Source: Aeromicrobium wangtongii (GTDB lineage: Bacteria; Actinomycetota; Actinomycetes; Propionibacteriales; Nocardioidaceae). Taken from it: 64,000 nucleotides of DNA. The notes below the pieces were generated by a model. It was not told the origin of the DNA. It saw only the letters and a list, made by a program, of their open reading frames with translations, and did not search any database. The stretch's first letter is position 1; each line of letters opens with the position of its first letter. Shown here piece after piece: positions 16,214 to 23,839 of the stretch. The stretch covers positions 1,240,001 to 1,304,000 of the forward strand of contig NZ_CP102173.1 in the NCBI RefSeq assembly GCF_024584515.1. The letters run 5' to 3'. The position numbers were made by a program, and so were the translations under genes.

Positions 16214-19138
16214 GTGACCACCGATGCACGTGACCTTGCTGTCGCACTCGCTCGCAAGGGGTTCCGGGACGGTGAAGCGGCCCTGGCTGCCCTGCGCTCC
16301 CTCGGCGACGTGCCGGACGAGCTGGTCGAGCAGATCGCATCGGTCGCCAGCCCTGACACCGCGCTCATGTCGCTGGCGACGATCGCCGAGCGGGCCGGTG
16401 GTGCCGGCGAGATCCTCGACCTGATCCAGTCCGATGACGACCTGCGCCAGCGGTTGCTGGTGGTTCTGGGCACCAGCGAGGCGCTGGGGGACTTCCTGGC
16501 CCGGCATCCCGAGCACGTCCGCGATCTCGCGGGTGACACGTTGTCCCGCGTCCCGATCGACCTGGACCGCCGTCGCCGCGAGATGGAGGAGGCGACCACG
16601 GCCGACGAGCTGCGGATCGGCTACTACCGCAAGCTGCTGCACATCGCCGCCCGTGACCTGACCGCGCTGACCACCTTCGAGCAGTCATCGGCCGAGCTGT
16701 CCGACCTGGCCGTCGCGACGCTCGGCGCCGCGCTGAAGATCGCCCGCGAGCACGAGGACGGCGCGGACCTGTGCCGGCTCACGATCATGGCGATGGGCAA
16801 GACCGGCGGGCACGAGCTGAACTACCTCAGCGATGTCGACGTCATCTTCGTCTACGAGCCGGTCGACGGTGCCGACGACCACGCGGCCGCGATGGCCGCG
16901 ACCCGGTTGGCGTCCGCCGTCATGAAGCTGTGCCGTGACCACACCGGCGAGGGCACCATCTGGGAGGTCGACGCCGACCTGCGTCCGGAGGGCAAGAACG
17001 GGCCGCTCGTCCGCTCGCTCGGCAGCCACATCGCGTACTACGAGAAGTGGGCCAGCACCTGGGAGTTCCAGGCGCTGCTCAAGGCGCGCTTCGCGGCTGG
17101 TGACGAGGCGCTGGGGCAGGCCTACCTCGACGCGCTCTCGCCGATGATCTGGTTCGCCAGCACCCGCCCGAACTTCGTGGGCGACGTCCGTGCGATGCGC
17201 AGACGGGTCATCGACCACATCCCCGCCGCGCAGCGCGACCGACAGCTGAAGCTGGGTGCCGGCGGCCTGCGCGACGTCGAGTTCGCCGTGCAGCTGCTGC
17301 AGCTCGTCCACGGCCGCGCGGACGAGACGCTGCGCAGCCCGACGACGCTGACGGCCCTGCAGGCGCTGATCGACGGCGGCTACGTGGGCCGTCGCGACGG
17401 CGCGGCGATGGAGGAGGCCTACGAGTTCCTGCGGACCCTCGAGCACCGCATCCAGCTGTACCGCCTGCGACGCAGCCACATCGTGCCGGAGGATCCCGAG
17501 GACCTGCGGCGCATCGGCCGCAGCATGGGCTTTCGCCAGAATCCGGCCGACAGCGTCGTCAAGGAGTGGCAGGCCCACCGCCGGATCGTGCGCCGCCTGC
17601 ACGAGAAGCTGTTCTACCAGCCCCTGCTGGAGGCGGTCGCGTCATTGCCCACCGACGGTCTGCGGCTCACGCCCCTGGCCGCCGAGCAACGGCTCACCGC
17701 GCTCGGCTTCGCCGACCCCCAGGGCGCGCTGAAGCACATCCAGGCGCTGACCTCCGGGGTGTCGCGGCGCGCGGCGATCCAGAAGTCGCTGCTGCCGGCG
17801 ATGCTGGCGTGGTTCGCCGCGTCACCGGATCCCGATGGCGGGCTGCTGGCCTTCCGCAAGATCTCCGAGGGCCTGGGCGAGACGCACTGGTACCTGCGCA
17901 AGCTGCGTGACGAGGGCGAGGGCGCCGAGCAGCTGGCGCACGTCCTGTCGTCCAGCCGCTACGTGACCGACCTGATCCTGCGCGCGCCCGACTCCGTCGC
18001 CCTGCTGGGCGATGACGCCGAGCTGCGCCCGCTGGAGCGCGAGCGCCTGCGCACCGAGGTCGACCTCGCCGCCGCCCGGCACCGCAACCCGGCCGACGCG
18101 ATCCGCGCCGTGCGCCGGGTGCGTCGCCGCGAGCTGTCGCGGGTCGGCATCGCCGACGTCCTGGGACGACTCGACATCGTCGAGGTGGGCGATGCGCTGA
18201 CCGACATCTCGACCGCGACACTGGCCGGGGCGCTCACGGCGTCCACCGCGGCCGTCGAGGCGGAGCGCGGCGAGATGCCGACGCGCATGTCGATCATCCT
18301 GATGGGCCGCCTCGGTGGAAGTGAGGTCGGCTACGGATCGGACGCCGACGTCATGTTCGTGCACGAGCCGCTGGAGGGTGCCGACGAGAGCGAGGCGGCG
18401 TCCGCCGCGATGGCCGTCGCGCAGGGGCTGCGCAAGATGCTGGCGGCGCCGGGGGACGATCCGGCGCTCGAGGTCGATGCCGAGCTGCGTCCCGAGGGCC
18501 GCAACGGGCCCTTGGTGCGATCGTTCGCGAGCTACCGGGCGTACTACGAGAAGTGGTCGGCGGTGTGGGAGGCCCAGGCGCTGCTGCGCGCGTGCGCCAG
18601 CGTCGGCGACCCCGACCTCAACCAGCGGTTCACCGCCATGATCGACCCGCTGCGCTGGCCCGAGGGTGGCGCGACGGCCGATGAGGTCCGCGAGATCCGC
18701 CGCATCAAGGCCCGGGTGGACTCCGAGCGGCTGCCGCGCGGCGCGAACAACAAGACCCACCTCAAGCTGGGACGCGGCGGACTGGCCGATGTGGAGTGGA
18801 CCGTTCAGCTGCTGCAGATGCAGCACGCGCACGCCGTGCCGGGCATGCGGACGACCAGGACGCTCGACGCATTGCACGCGGCGGCCGAGGCCGGGCTGGT
18901 GTCCCGCTCCGATGCCGAGATGCTGGAGTCCGCGTGGCGCCTGGTCAGCCGGATCCGCAACGCGGTCGTGCTGCTGCGCGCCAAGCCGGCCGAGTCGATG
19001 GTCGAGCAGGCGGGGGAGCGTGCGGGTGTCGCGCATCTGCTGGGCTACGGGATGGAGCACGGCGAGGAGATGGTCGACGAGTACCTGCGCACCACGCGGC
19101 AGGCGCGGCAGGTCGTCGAGCGCGTCTTCTACGCCTGA
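16214..19138 (+). CDS. glnE: Bifunctional glutamine synthetase adenylyltransferase/adenylyl-removing enzyme
   Basis: This 974-aa protein starts at a GTG (16214). It adds AMP to, and removes it from, glutamine synthetase, tuning nitrogen assimilation. It has two nucleotidyltransferase halves: the first with GHELNYLSDVDVIFVYEP (about residue 200), the second with GGSEVGYGSDADVMFVHEP (about residue 705). Each is followed by a GlnE C-terminal helical domain (LKLGAGGLRDVEFAVQLLQL and LKLGRGGLADVEWTVQLLQM). The length is usual for actinobacterial GlnE. It forms an operon with glnA2. The main target of GlnE is normally the beta-type GlnA1, whose own 3' end appears at 52028-52054 as an attachment-site remnant. 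Confidence 0.96.
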   Translation: MTTDARDLAVALARKGFRDGEAALAALRSLGDVPDELVEQIASVASPDTALMSLATIAERAGGAGEILDLIQSDDDLRQRLLVVLGTSEALGDFLARHPEHVRDLAGDTLSRVPIDLDRRRREMEEATTADELRIGYYRKLLHIAARDLTALTTFEQSSAELSDLAVATLGAALKIAREHEDGADLCRLTIMAMGKTGGHELNYLSDVDVIFVYEPVDGADDHAAAMAATRLASAVMKLCRDHTGEGTIWEVDADLRPEGKNGPLVRSLGSHIAYYEKWASTWEFQALLKARFAAGDEALGQAYLDALSPMIWFASTRPNFVGDVRAMRRRVIDHIPAAQRDRQLKLGAGGLRDVEFAVQLLQLVHGRADETLRSPTTLTALQALIDGGYVGRRDGAAMEEAYEFLRTLEHRIQLYRLRRSHIVPEDPEDLRRIGRSMGFRQNPADSVVKEWQAHRRIVRRLHEKLFYQPLLEAVASLPTDGLRLTPLAAEQRLTALGFADPQGALKHIQALTSGVSRRAAIQKSLLPAMLAWFAASPDPDGGLLAFRKISEGLGETHWYLRKLRDEGEGAEQLAHVLSSSRYVTDLILRAPDSVALLGDDAELRPLERERLRTEVDLAAARHRNPADAIRAVRRVRRRELSRVGIADVLGRLDIVEVGDALTDISTATLAGALTASTAAVEAERGEMPTRMSIILMGRLGGSEVGYGSDADVMFVHEPLEGADESEAASAAMAVAQGLRKMLAAPGDDPALEVDAELRPEGRNGPLVRSFASYRAYYEKWSAVWEAQALLRACASVGDPDLNQRFTAMIDPLRWPEGGATADEVREIRRIKARVDSERLPRGANNKTHLKLGRGGLADVEWTVQLLQMQHAHAVPGMRTTRTLDALHAAAEAGLVSRSDAEMLESAWRLVSRIRNAVVLLRAKPAESMVEQAGERAGVAHLLGYGMEHGEEMVDEYLRTTRQARQVVERVFYA

Positions 19139-19184
19139 GCCCGGCTTGCGCAGGTATCGTCGAACGGTCGGTGAGGGGGAAGGC

Positions 19185-20054
19185 ATGGAGATGATGGTGC
19201 GCGCACGATGGGCCCTGGCCCTGGTCTCGAGCATGGTGCTGGGAGCGACGCTGCTGGTGGCCGGTCCGGCCCAGGCAGCCGGCGAGCCGCCGCAGAACAC
19301 CTCCGCGCCGTGGATCTCGGGCTCCGCCACGTACGGCAAGAAGCTGACCGGTCACGTCGGCACGTGGTCGGGCACGATCGACCGGCGCGACTACCGCTGG
19401 CTGCGCAACGGCAGATCGATCACCGGTGCCACCGGGCGCCATTACACCGTCCGCTCGGCCGATGTCGGCAAGAAGCTCACGTTCCGGGTGACGGCGAGAC
19501 GGGCGGGGTCGCCGTCGGTCAGCGCGATCTCGAAGGCCAAGACCGTCCGCCACACCCGCAGCGTCCGCAAGACCGTCACGTACTCGGTGACGACCCGCGG
19601 CTCGGTCAACGCCAGCGTGTCCACCTTCAAGCGACAGGCCCAGCAGACTTTTGACGACCCGCGCGGGTGGCGGGCGATGGGCGTCCGGTTCAAGAGGGTG
19701 TCCAAGGGCGGCGACTTCACCCTCGTGCTGAGCCAGGCCTCGAAGGTGCCGAGCTTCTCCTCGGCGTGCAGCACGACGTACAGCTGCCGGGTCGGCCGCT
19801 ACGTCGTGATCAACGAGACGCGCTGGCGCAAGGCGTCCCCCGCGTGGAAGGCCAACGGCGGCTCGTTGCGCAACTACCGTCACCTGGTCGTCAACCACGA
19901 GACCGGCCACTGGTTCGGCCGCGGGCACGTGGGCTGCGGCGGCAAGGGCCAGCTGGCGCCGGTGATGCAGCAGCAGTCCAAGGGCCTGGGTGGATGCTCG
20001 ATCAACCCCTGGCCCAAGAAGAAGGAGCTGCACGCCCCCCGCTACGGCTGGTGA
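19185..20054 (+). CDS. Secreted DUF3152 protein with metalloprotease-like HExxH-type motif
   Basis: This 289-aa protein begins MEMMVRARWALALVSSMVLG, a signal peptide cleaved near AQAAG; GAGGGGGA precedes the ATG. Residues 35-120 form an Ig-like repeat (SATYGKKLTGHVGTWSGTID, RHYTVRSADVGKKLTFRVTA) typical of actinobacterial surface proteins. The C-terminal DUF3152 domain contains YRHLVVNHETGHWFGRGHVG. This is an HExxH-x5-H zinc-protease arrangement with Thr-Gly inside the motif, followed by CGGKGQLAPVMQQQSKGLGG with the Met-turn-like VMQQQ. It is probably an extracellular metalloprotease, but DUF3152 is not functionally characterised. Confidence 0.85.
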   Translation: MEMMVRARWALALVSSMVLGATLLVAGPAQAAGEPPQNTSAPWISGSATYGKKLTGHVGTWSGTIDRRDYRWLRNGRSITGATGRHYTVRSADVGKKLTFRVTARRAGSPSVSAISKAKTVRHTRSVRKTVTYSVTTRGSVNASVSTFKRQAQQTFDDPRGWRAMGVRFKRVSKGGDFTLVLSQASKVPSFSSACSTTYSCRVGRYVVINETRWRKASPAWKANGGSLRNYRHLVVNHETGHWFGRGHVGCGGKGQLAPVMQQQSKGLGGCSINPWPKKKELHAPRYGW

Positions 20055-20074
20055 ACCCCACGGCTGGTGAACCC

Positions 20075-20134
20075 CGTGGGCGGTGGCTGAGCCACGCATC
20101 CGGCCCGGGAAACGTGGCGGAGCCACCGCCCACG
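20075..20134. repeat. Intergenic inverted repeat, probable bidirectional terminator
   Basis: CGTGGGCGGTGGCT (20075-20088) pairs perfectly with AGCCACCGCCCACG (20121-20134). A further related arm (GGTGGCTCAGGCACCGCCCACC) begins at 20154. The repeats fill the gap between the convergent DUF3152 gene and whiB and probably stop transcription from both sides. Confidence 0.6.
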
Positions 20135-20179
20135 GTGGGTTCGGGGCTTGATAGGTGGCTCAGGCACCGCCCACCGCGG

Positions 20180-20458
20180 TCAGCCGGTCTTGCGCAGCAG
20201 CTGGTCGCGCTCGTTGATGTTCAGGCCGCCCCACACGCCATAGGGCTCACGGACGGTCAGCGCGTGGTTGAGGCACTCCTGCACGACGGGGCACACGGCG
20301 CACAACGCCTTGGCCGCTGCCTCCCGGGCGCGACGCCGCGGTCCGCGCTCGGCATCGGGGGAGAAGAACGTCTCCGGGTCGGTCCCGCGGCAGGCCCCTT
20401 GGTACTGCCACTCGTAGGTCTCCTGGATCGGCATGGGCAGGCGGGCGATCGAGGCCAT
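20180..20458 (-). CDS. WhiB-family iron-sulfur transcription factor
   Basis: This 92-aa protein has the four WhiB cysteines C23 (GACRG), C53 and C56 (LCAVC) and C62 (ECLNHA), which bind a redox- and NO-sensitive [4Fe-4S] cluster. The turn EPYGVWGGLN follows, then a basic end ERDQLLRKTG for DNA contact. WhiB proteins act with the principal sigma factor. It cannot be assigned confidently to a numbered subgroup. Its ATG lies 3 bp after the stop of the cyclopropane-synthase-like gene, with AAGGAGG inside that gene's last codons. It is therefore probably the last gene of the lipid-modification operon, although it may also have its own promoter. Confidence 0.93.
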   Translation of the reverse strand: MASIARLPMPIQETYEWQYQGACRGTDPETFFSPDAERGPRRRAREAAAKALCAVCPVVQECLNHALTVREPYGVWGGLNINERDQLLRKTG

Positions 20459-20461
20459 GGC

Positions 20462-21472
20462 TCATGCCTCCTTCGGCCGGGTCAGCTGGAGCTGGAAGAC
20501 GTCCAGGTAGCCGACGGCGAATCCCGCCTCGCAGTACGCGAGATAGAACTCCCACATGCGGCGGAACGTCTCGTCGAATCCCTGCTCCTGGATGTGCTCC
20601 CAGTTCCGGGTGAAGGCCGAGCGCCACTCGTGCAGCGTCCGGGCGTAGTCCTGGCCGAGGGATCGGCGGTCCGTGACGGCCAGTGAGGTGTGCTCGGCGA
20701 GCGTCTCGCCGATCGCCTCGAGGGACGGGATCAGGCCGCCGGGGAAGATGTACTTCTGGATCCAGCCATAGGAGTTGCGGGTCTTCAGGTATCGGTGGTG
20801 CGCCATCGTGATCGCCTGGATCGACACCTTGCCGCCGCGCTGGGCGGCCCGGATGGCCAGTGCGCCCCACCCGCTGCCGATCTCGAGCACGCGCGTCCCG
20901 GCGGTGACGCCGGCCTGGTCGAGGATGCCGTCGATCTTGCGCATCTGCGCCGACTCGAGATCCTCGTCGCCGTCGAACCACGCCGCCGAGTAGGTCATCG
21001 ACGGGTCGAGGAACTGCGCGAACAGATCGTTCGACAGGTCGTAGTGCGCCTCGATGTTCCGGCGGGAGCCCTCCACGGAGTTGCGCTGCTGGTGCGGCAG
21101 CTGCTGGTCGACGAAGACCCGGAACCGTTGCAGCGGCACCGGGACGAGCGTCGCCATGCGCTCCGCGAACGGGGTGAGCAGCTGCGCGAGGTCGGTGTTC
21201 TCGCCGACGGTCCAGTCGCCGGCCATGTACGCCTCGCCGAGGCCGATCTTGCTGTCGGCGCCGAGCCGGTGGAACAGTGCCTTGGGGCGGACGACGTGCA
21301 TCCGGGCGGAGCTGTCGTCGCCGGCTCCCCACGTGCCGCCCCCGGCGAAGTGCACCTGGACGGGGAGGCGGTTGACGGTCGGCTTGAGCAGCGCTCGAGC
21401 GGCGCGTGCCTTGAGCGGGGCGTGAGGGGTACGTTCGACACCGGGCCAGCCGGTGGCGGCGATCTGCGTCAT
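20462..21472 (-). CDS. Cyclopropane-fatty-acid synthase-like methyltransferase with internal deletion
   Basis: This 336-aa protein (ATG 21472) is clearly of the CFA/UfaA1 family: RRNIEAHYDLSNDLF, TYSAAWFDGDEDLESAQMRK, motif I VLEIGSGWGALAIRAAQRG, then QAITMAHHRYLKTRNSYGWI, KYIFPGGLIPS and DYARTLHEWR. Family members run to about 410-430 residues. Here motif I (residues 195-204) is joined almost directly at residues 211-216 to the SIQAITM strand. About 75 residues are missing, including the segment that normally holds VSxExIEAVG with the active-site Glu (E239 in E. coli Cfa). The reading frame is intact. The protein is probably catalytically impaired. Its start overlaps the DUF1365 stop (ATGA). 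Confidence 0.85.
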   Translation of the reverse strand: MTQIAATGWPGVERTPHAPLKARAARALLKPTVNRLPVQVHFAGGGTWGAGDDSSARMHVVRPKALFHRLGADSKIGLGEAYMAGDWTVGENTDLAQLLTPFAERMATLVPVPLQRFRVFVDQQLPHQQRNSVEGSRRNIEAHYDLSNDLFAQFLDPSMTYSAAWFDGDEDLESAQMRKIDGILDQAGVTAGTRVLEIGSGWGALAIRAAQRGGKVSIQAITMAHHRYLKTRNSYGWIQKYIFPGGLIPSLEAIGETLAEHTSLAVTDRRSLGQDYARTLHEWRSAFTRNWEHIQEQGFDETFRRMWEFYLAYCEAGFAVGYLDVFQLQLTRPKEA

Positions 21473-22236
21473 CGGGTGCCTTCCTGCGGTTCGTGTGCCG
21501 GACGGGGAACGACCGGCAGCCTGCGGATCCAGAGCCATATACCGTGCATTCGGATCAGCAGGCTGGTGCGATGGGTCATGAACGGCATTTTCACGAGCAG
21601 ATGTGCCAGCCGCGCCGCGGTCGCCGGTCTGGGGGTACCCCGGAACGTCGCACTGAAGACCGCAGCACCCCCCTGGCGCAAGATGATGCTGGACGAGACC
21701 TTGTCGCGCGCCAGCCCGAACTGCAGGTCATAGGAGCCGTCGACGGTGAAGAACGGGGAGACGTAGAACGACTTGTCCGTCTGGGCGCGGCCGTCGTCAT
21801 CGGGCCGCACGAGATAGGCGTGCCGCTCACCGTACGTGTTGTGCACCTCGGCCACGAGGCAGGTCAGCGTGCCGTCCGGGGCGATGGCCCAGAACACGCT
21901 CAACGGGTCGAAGGTGTGGCCCAGGATCCGGGCGTTGGCCAGCATCAGCAGGCGGTGGCCGCCGATGTCGACGCCCTCCGCGCGGCAGAACCGTTCGATG
22001 TTCGTGCGGATCGACTCCCCGGGAGCACCGATGTGGTCGGCCGCCGAGAACGTCGAGAACGGGCGCAGCGGGCGCGGCATGCGCGGCAGGTCGTCGACGT
22101 CGACCAGCCACTGGTAGACGCGGTGGGAGAACGCGCGCCGCATCGGGGTGCGGCGCGTGTGGGACACCGTCCCCTCGACGAGTGCCGGCAGGGTCGGCAG
22201 GCCGGTCAGCCGGGGCCGCGCCGGCGCAGTCACCAC
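21469..22236 (-). CDS. DUF1365 family protein
   Basis: This 255-aa protein starts with GTG-GTG at 22236. Hallmarks of DUF1365 are EGTVSHTRRTPMRRAFSHRV at the start, DHIGAPGESIRTNIERFCR, GHRLLMLANARILGHTFDPL with SVFWA, VAEVHNTYGERHAYLV, DKSFYVSPFFTVDGSYDLQF and a C-terminal LLVKMPFMTHRTSLLIRMHG. Proteins of this family are nearly always encoded between a FAD amine-oxidase-like protein and a CFA-synthase-like methyltransferase, as here. They are believed to take part in fatty-acyl modification, but the reaction is not known. It overlaps both neighbours by a few bases. Confidence 0.9.
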   Translation of the reverse strand: MVTAPARPRLTGLPTLPALVEGTVSHTRRTPMRRAFSHRVYQWLVDVDDLPRMPRPLRPFSTFSAADHIGAPGESIRTNIERFCRAEGVDIGGHRLLMLANARILGHTFDPLSVFWAIAPDGTLTCLVAEVHNTYGERHAYLVRPDDDGRAQTDKSFYVSPFFTVDGSYDLQFGLARDKVSSSIILRQGGAAVFSATFRGTPRPATAARLAHLLVKMPFMTHRTSLLIRMHGIWLWIRRLPVVPRPAHEPQEGTR

Positions 22237-23507
22237 GCTGTTCCCAAGGCGGCGGCGGCCTCGACGCCCGAGCGGCAGCCGTCCTCGTGGAACCCCCAGC
22301 CGTGGTACGCGCCGGCGAAGACCGTGCTGCCGGTGGAGAGCCGCTTGAGCTCGCCCTGCGCCGCGACCGAGGTCGGCGTGTAGATGGGATGCGTGTAGGC
22401 CAACGTCCGGACGACCTTCGCGGGGTCGATGTGCTGCGACGCGTTCAGCGTCACCAGGAACGGCTCCGTGCTGTCGATGCCCTGCAGGAGGTTCATCCAG
22501 TAGGTCACGGTGGAGCGGTCGCTGCGGGTCGTGCAGTCGTCCATGCGGTAGTTCCAGGCCGATCGGGCGGCCGGCGCGACGGGCAGCTGGGTGTCGTCGC
22601 GGTGCAGCAGCACCTCGTTGTCGGAGTACTGGAAGGCACCCAGCACGGCACGCTCGTCATCGCTGGGATCGCTCAGCAGGGCGAGGGCGTCATCGGCGTG
22701 CGTCGCGATGACCACGGCATCGGCGCGGTGCACGGTGCCGTCCACCATGGTCAGCTCGACCCCCTCGGCGCGGCGGGTGACCGAGCGGACGGCGGACGAG
22801 ACGCGGACGTCCCCGATCGCGTCGCGAACCTTGTCGACGTACGTCGCCGAGCCGCCGACGACCGTGAACCACTGCGGCGAGCCCTTGATCGACAAGAAGC
22901 CGTGGTGCTTGAGGAACTCGAACAGGTAGCGCGCCGGATACTCGAGGGCCGTGTCGTGCCCGGACGACCACACGCACGACACGACCGGGATCGCGTAGTG
23001 CGAGACGAAGTACTCCGAGAAGCCGTGGTCCTGCAGGAAGTCCCCGTAGGTGAGTGGGTCGGACGGTGACTCGACCGCGTCGAGCAGCTCGTGCGCGAGC
23101 CGCCCGAACCGCTTGACGTCCAGCAGCATGCGGAGGTAGCGCGGATCGAGCAGCCGGCGCCGCTGGGCGAAGATGCCCTTGCCGCCGCGTCCACCTGCGT
23201 ACTCCAGCCCGCAGTCGTCGCAGTGGATGCTCATGCTCATCTCGGTCGGGTGGACCTCGACGTCGAGCTCGGCGAACAATCGCCGCAGCAGGGGATAGGT
23301 GCGGTCGTTGTGGACGATGAATCCGGTGTCGACACGGTGGGTGGCGTCCGGGTCGGCGACGGTGTGCGTGTGGGCGTGGCCACCGACGCGCTCATCGGCC
23401 TCGAAGACCGTGACGTCCCAATCCTTGCGAAGGACATATGCGGCAGTGAGTCCGGAGATGCCTGAGCCGATGACCGCCACCGAACGACGAGGGCTGGTTG
23501 ATTCCAT
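22230..23507 (-). CDS. NAD(P)/FAD-dependent oxidoreductase (amine-oxidase fold)
   Basis: This 425-aa flavoprotein starts MESTSPRRSVAVIGSGISGL. The GxGxxG dinucleotide fold is followed by a FEADERVGGHAHTHTV motif and RVDTGFIVHNDRTYPLL. DGTVHRADAVVIATHADDAL and a C-terminal GSTVFAGAYHGWGFHEDGCR are typical of the COG2907-type proteins that accompany DUF1365 and CFA-like methyltransferases. It probably oxidises or reduces an acyl chain in the membrane lipid pathway; the substrate is unknown. It is the second gene of the operon, starting 15 bp after the small 23523 gene and overlapping DUF1365 (GTGGTGA). Confidence 0.88.
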   Translation of the reverse strand: MESTSPRRSVAVIGSGISGLTAAYVLRKDWDVTVFEADERVGGHAHTHTVADPDATHRVDTGFIVHNDRTYPLLRRLFAELDVEVHPTEMSMSIHCDDCGLEYAGGRGGKGIFAQRRRLLDPRYLRMLLDVKRFGRLAHELLDAVESPSDPLTYGDFLQDHGFSEYFVSHYAIPVVSCVWSSGHDTALEYPARYLFEFLKHHGFLSIKGSPQWFTVVGGSATYVDKVRDAIGDVRVSSAVRSVTRRAEGVELTMVDGTVHRADAVVIATHADDALALLSDPSDDERAVLGAFQYSDNEVLLHRDDTQLPVAPAARSAWNYRMDDCTTRSDRSTVTYWMNLLQGIDSTEPFLVTLNASQHIDPAKVVRTLAYTHPIYTPTSVAAQGELKRLSTGSTVFAGAYHGWGFHEDGCRSGVEAAAALGTAW

Positions 23508-23522
23508 GTCGGGTGTTCGTTG

Positions 23523-23738
23523 CTACTCGGCCGTTGGATTGGTCTCGGCGTCGTCGCGTCCGGCGCGTTTGCTCGCCTCGGCGATCTCGAAGATCTCGGT
23601 GCCGAAGGCCCCCACCTCGGTGGTGATCCTGCGCGCGGTGTCGAACAAGATGGCCGCGATGTGCCCGGCGCTGGCGATGGCGGCCTCCGTCGACTGCTGC
23701 ACGGCGTCCTTGACGATCTCTCGCCGGCTGAGCGCCAT
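23523..23738 (-). CDS. Small helical protein heading the lipid-modification operon
   Basis: This 71-aa protein starts MALSRREIVKDAVQQSTEAA and has an amphipathic helix AAIASAGHIAAILFDTARRI, then EVGAFGTEIFEIAEASKRAG. A GGAAGGA sits 8-9 nt before the ATG. No family is recognised; the size and amphipathic character are phasin-like. It is the promoter-proximal gene of the minus-strand operon that continues through the FAD oxidoreductase, DUF1365, CFA-like and probably whiB genes. Confidence 0.6.
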   Translation of the reverse strand: MALSRREIVKDAVQQSTEAAIASAGHIAAILFDTARRITTEVGAFGTEIFEIAEASKRAGRDDAETNPTAE

Positions 23739-23786
23739 CGGCCTGTCCTTCCCTCGAGATGTCGACGAGGTCAAGTGTGACCTACA

Positions 23787-23826
23787 AAAGGGTCCCCCGG
23801 CACGCCTGCGCGCCGGGGGACCCTTT
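23787..23826 (-). terminator. Strong intrinsic terminator after desaturase gene
   Basis: AAAGGGTCCCCCGGC (23787-23801) pairs perfectly with GCCGGGGGACCCTTT (23812-23826), a 15-bp stem with a 10-nt loop. On the minus strand the stem is followed by TTTTGTAGG, giving a short T-run. It lies 14 bp after the desaturase stop. Confidence 0.85.
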
Positions 23827-23839
23827 CGTACGTTCTGCG

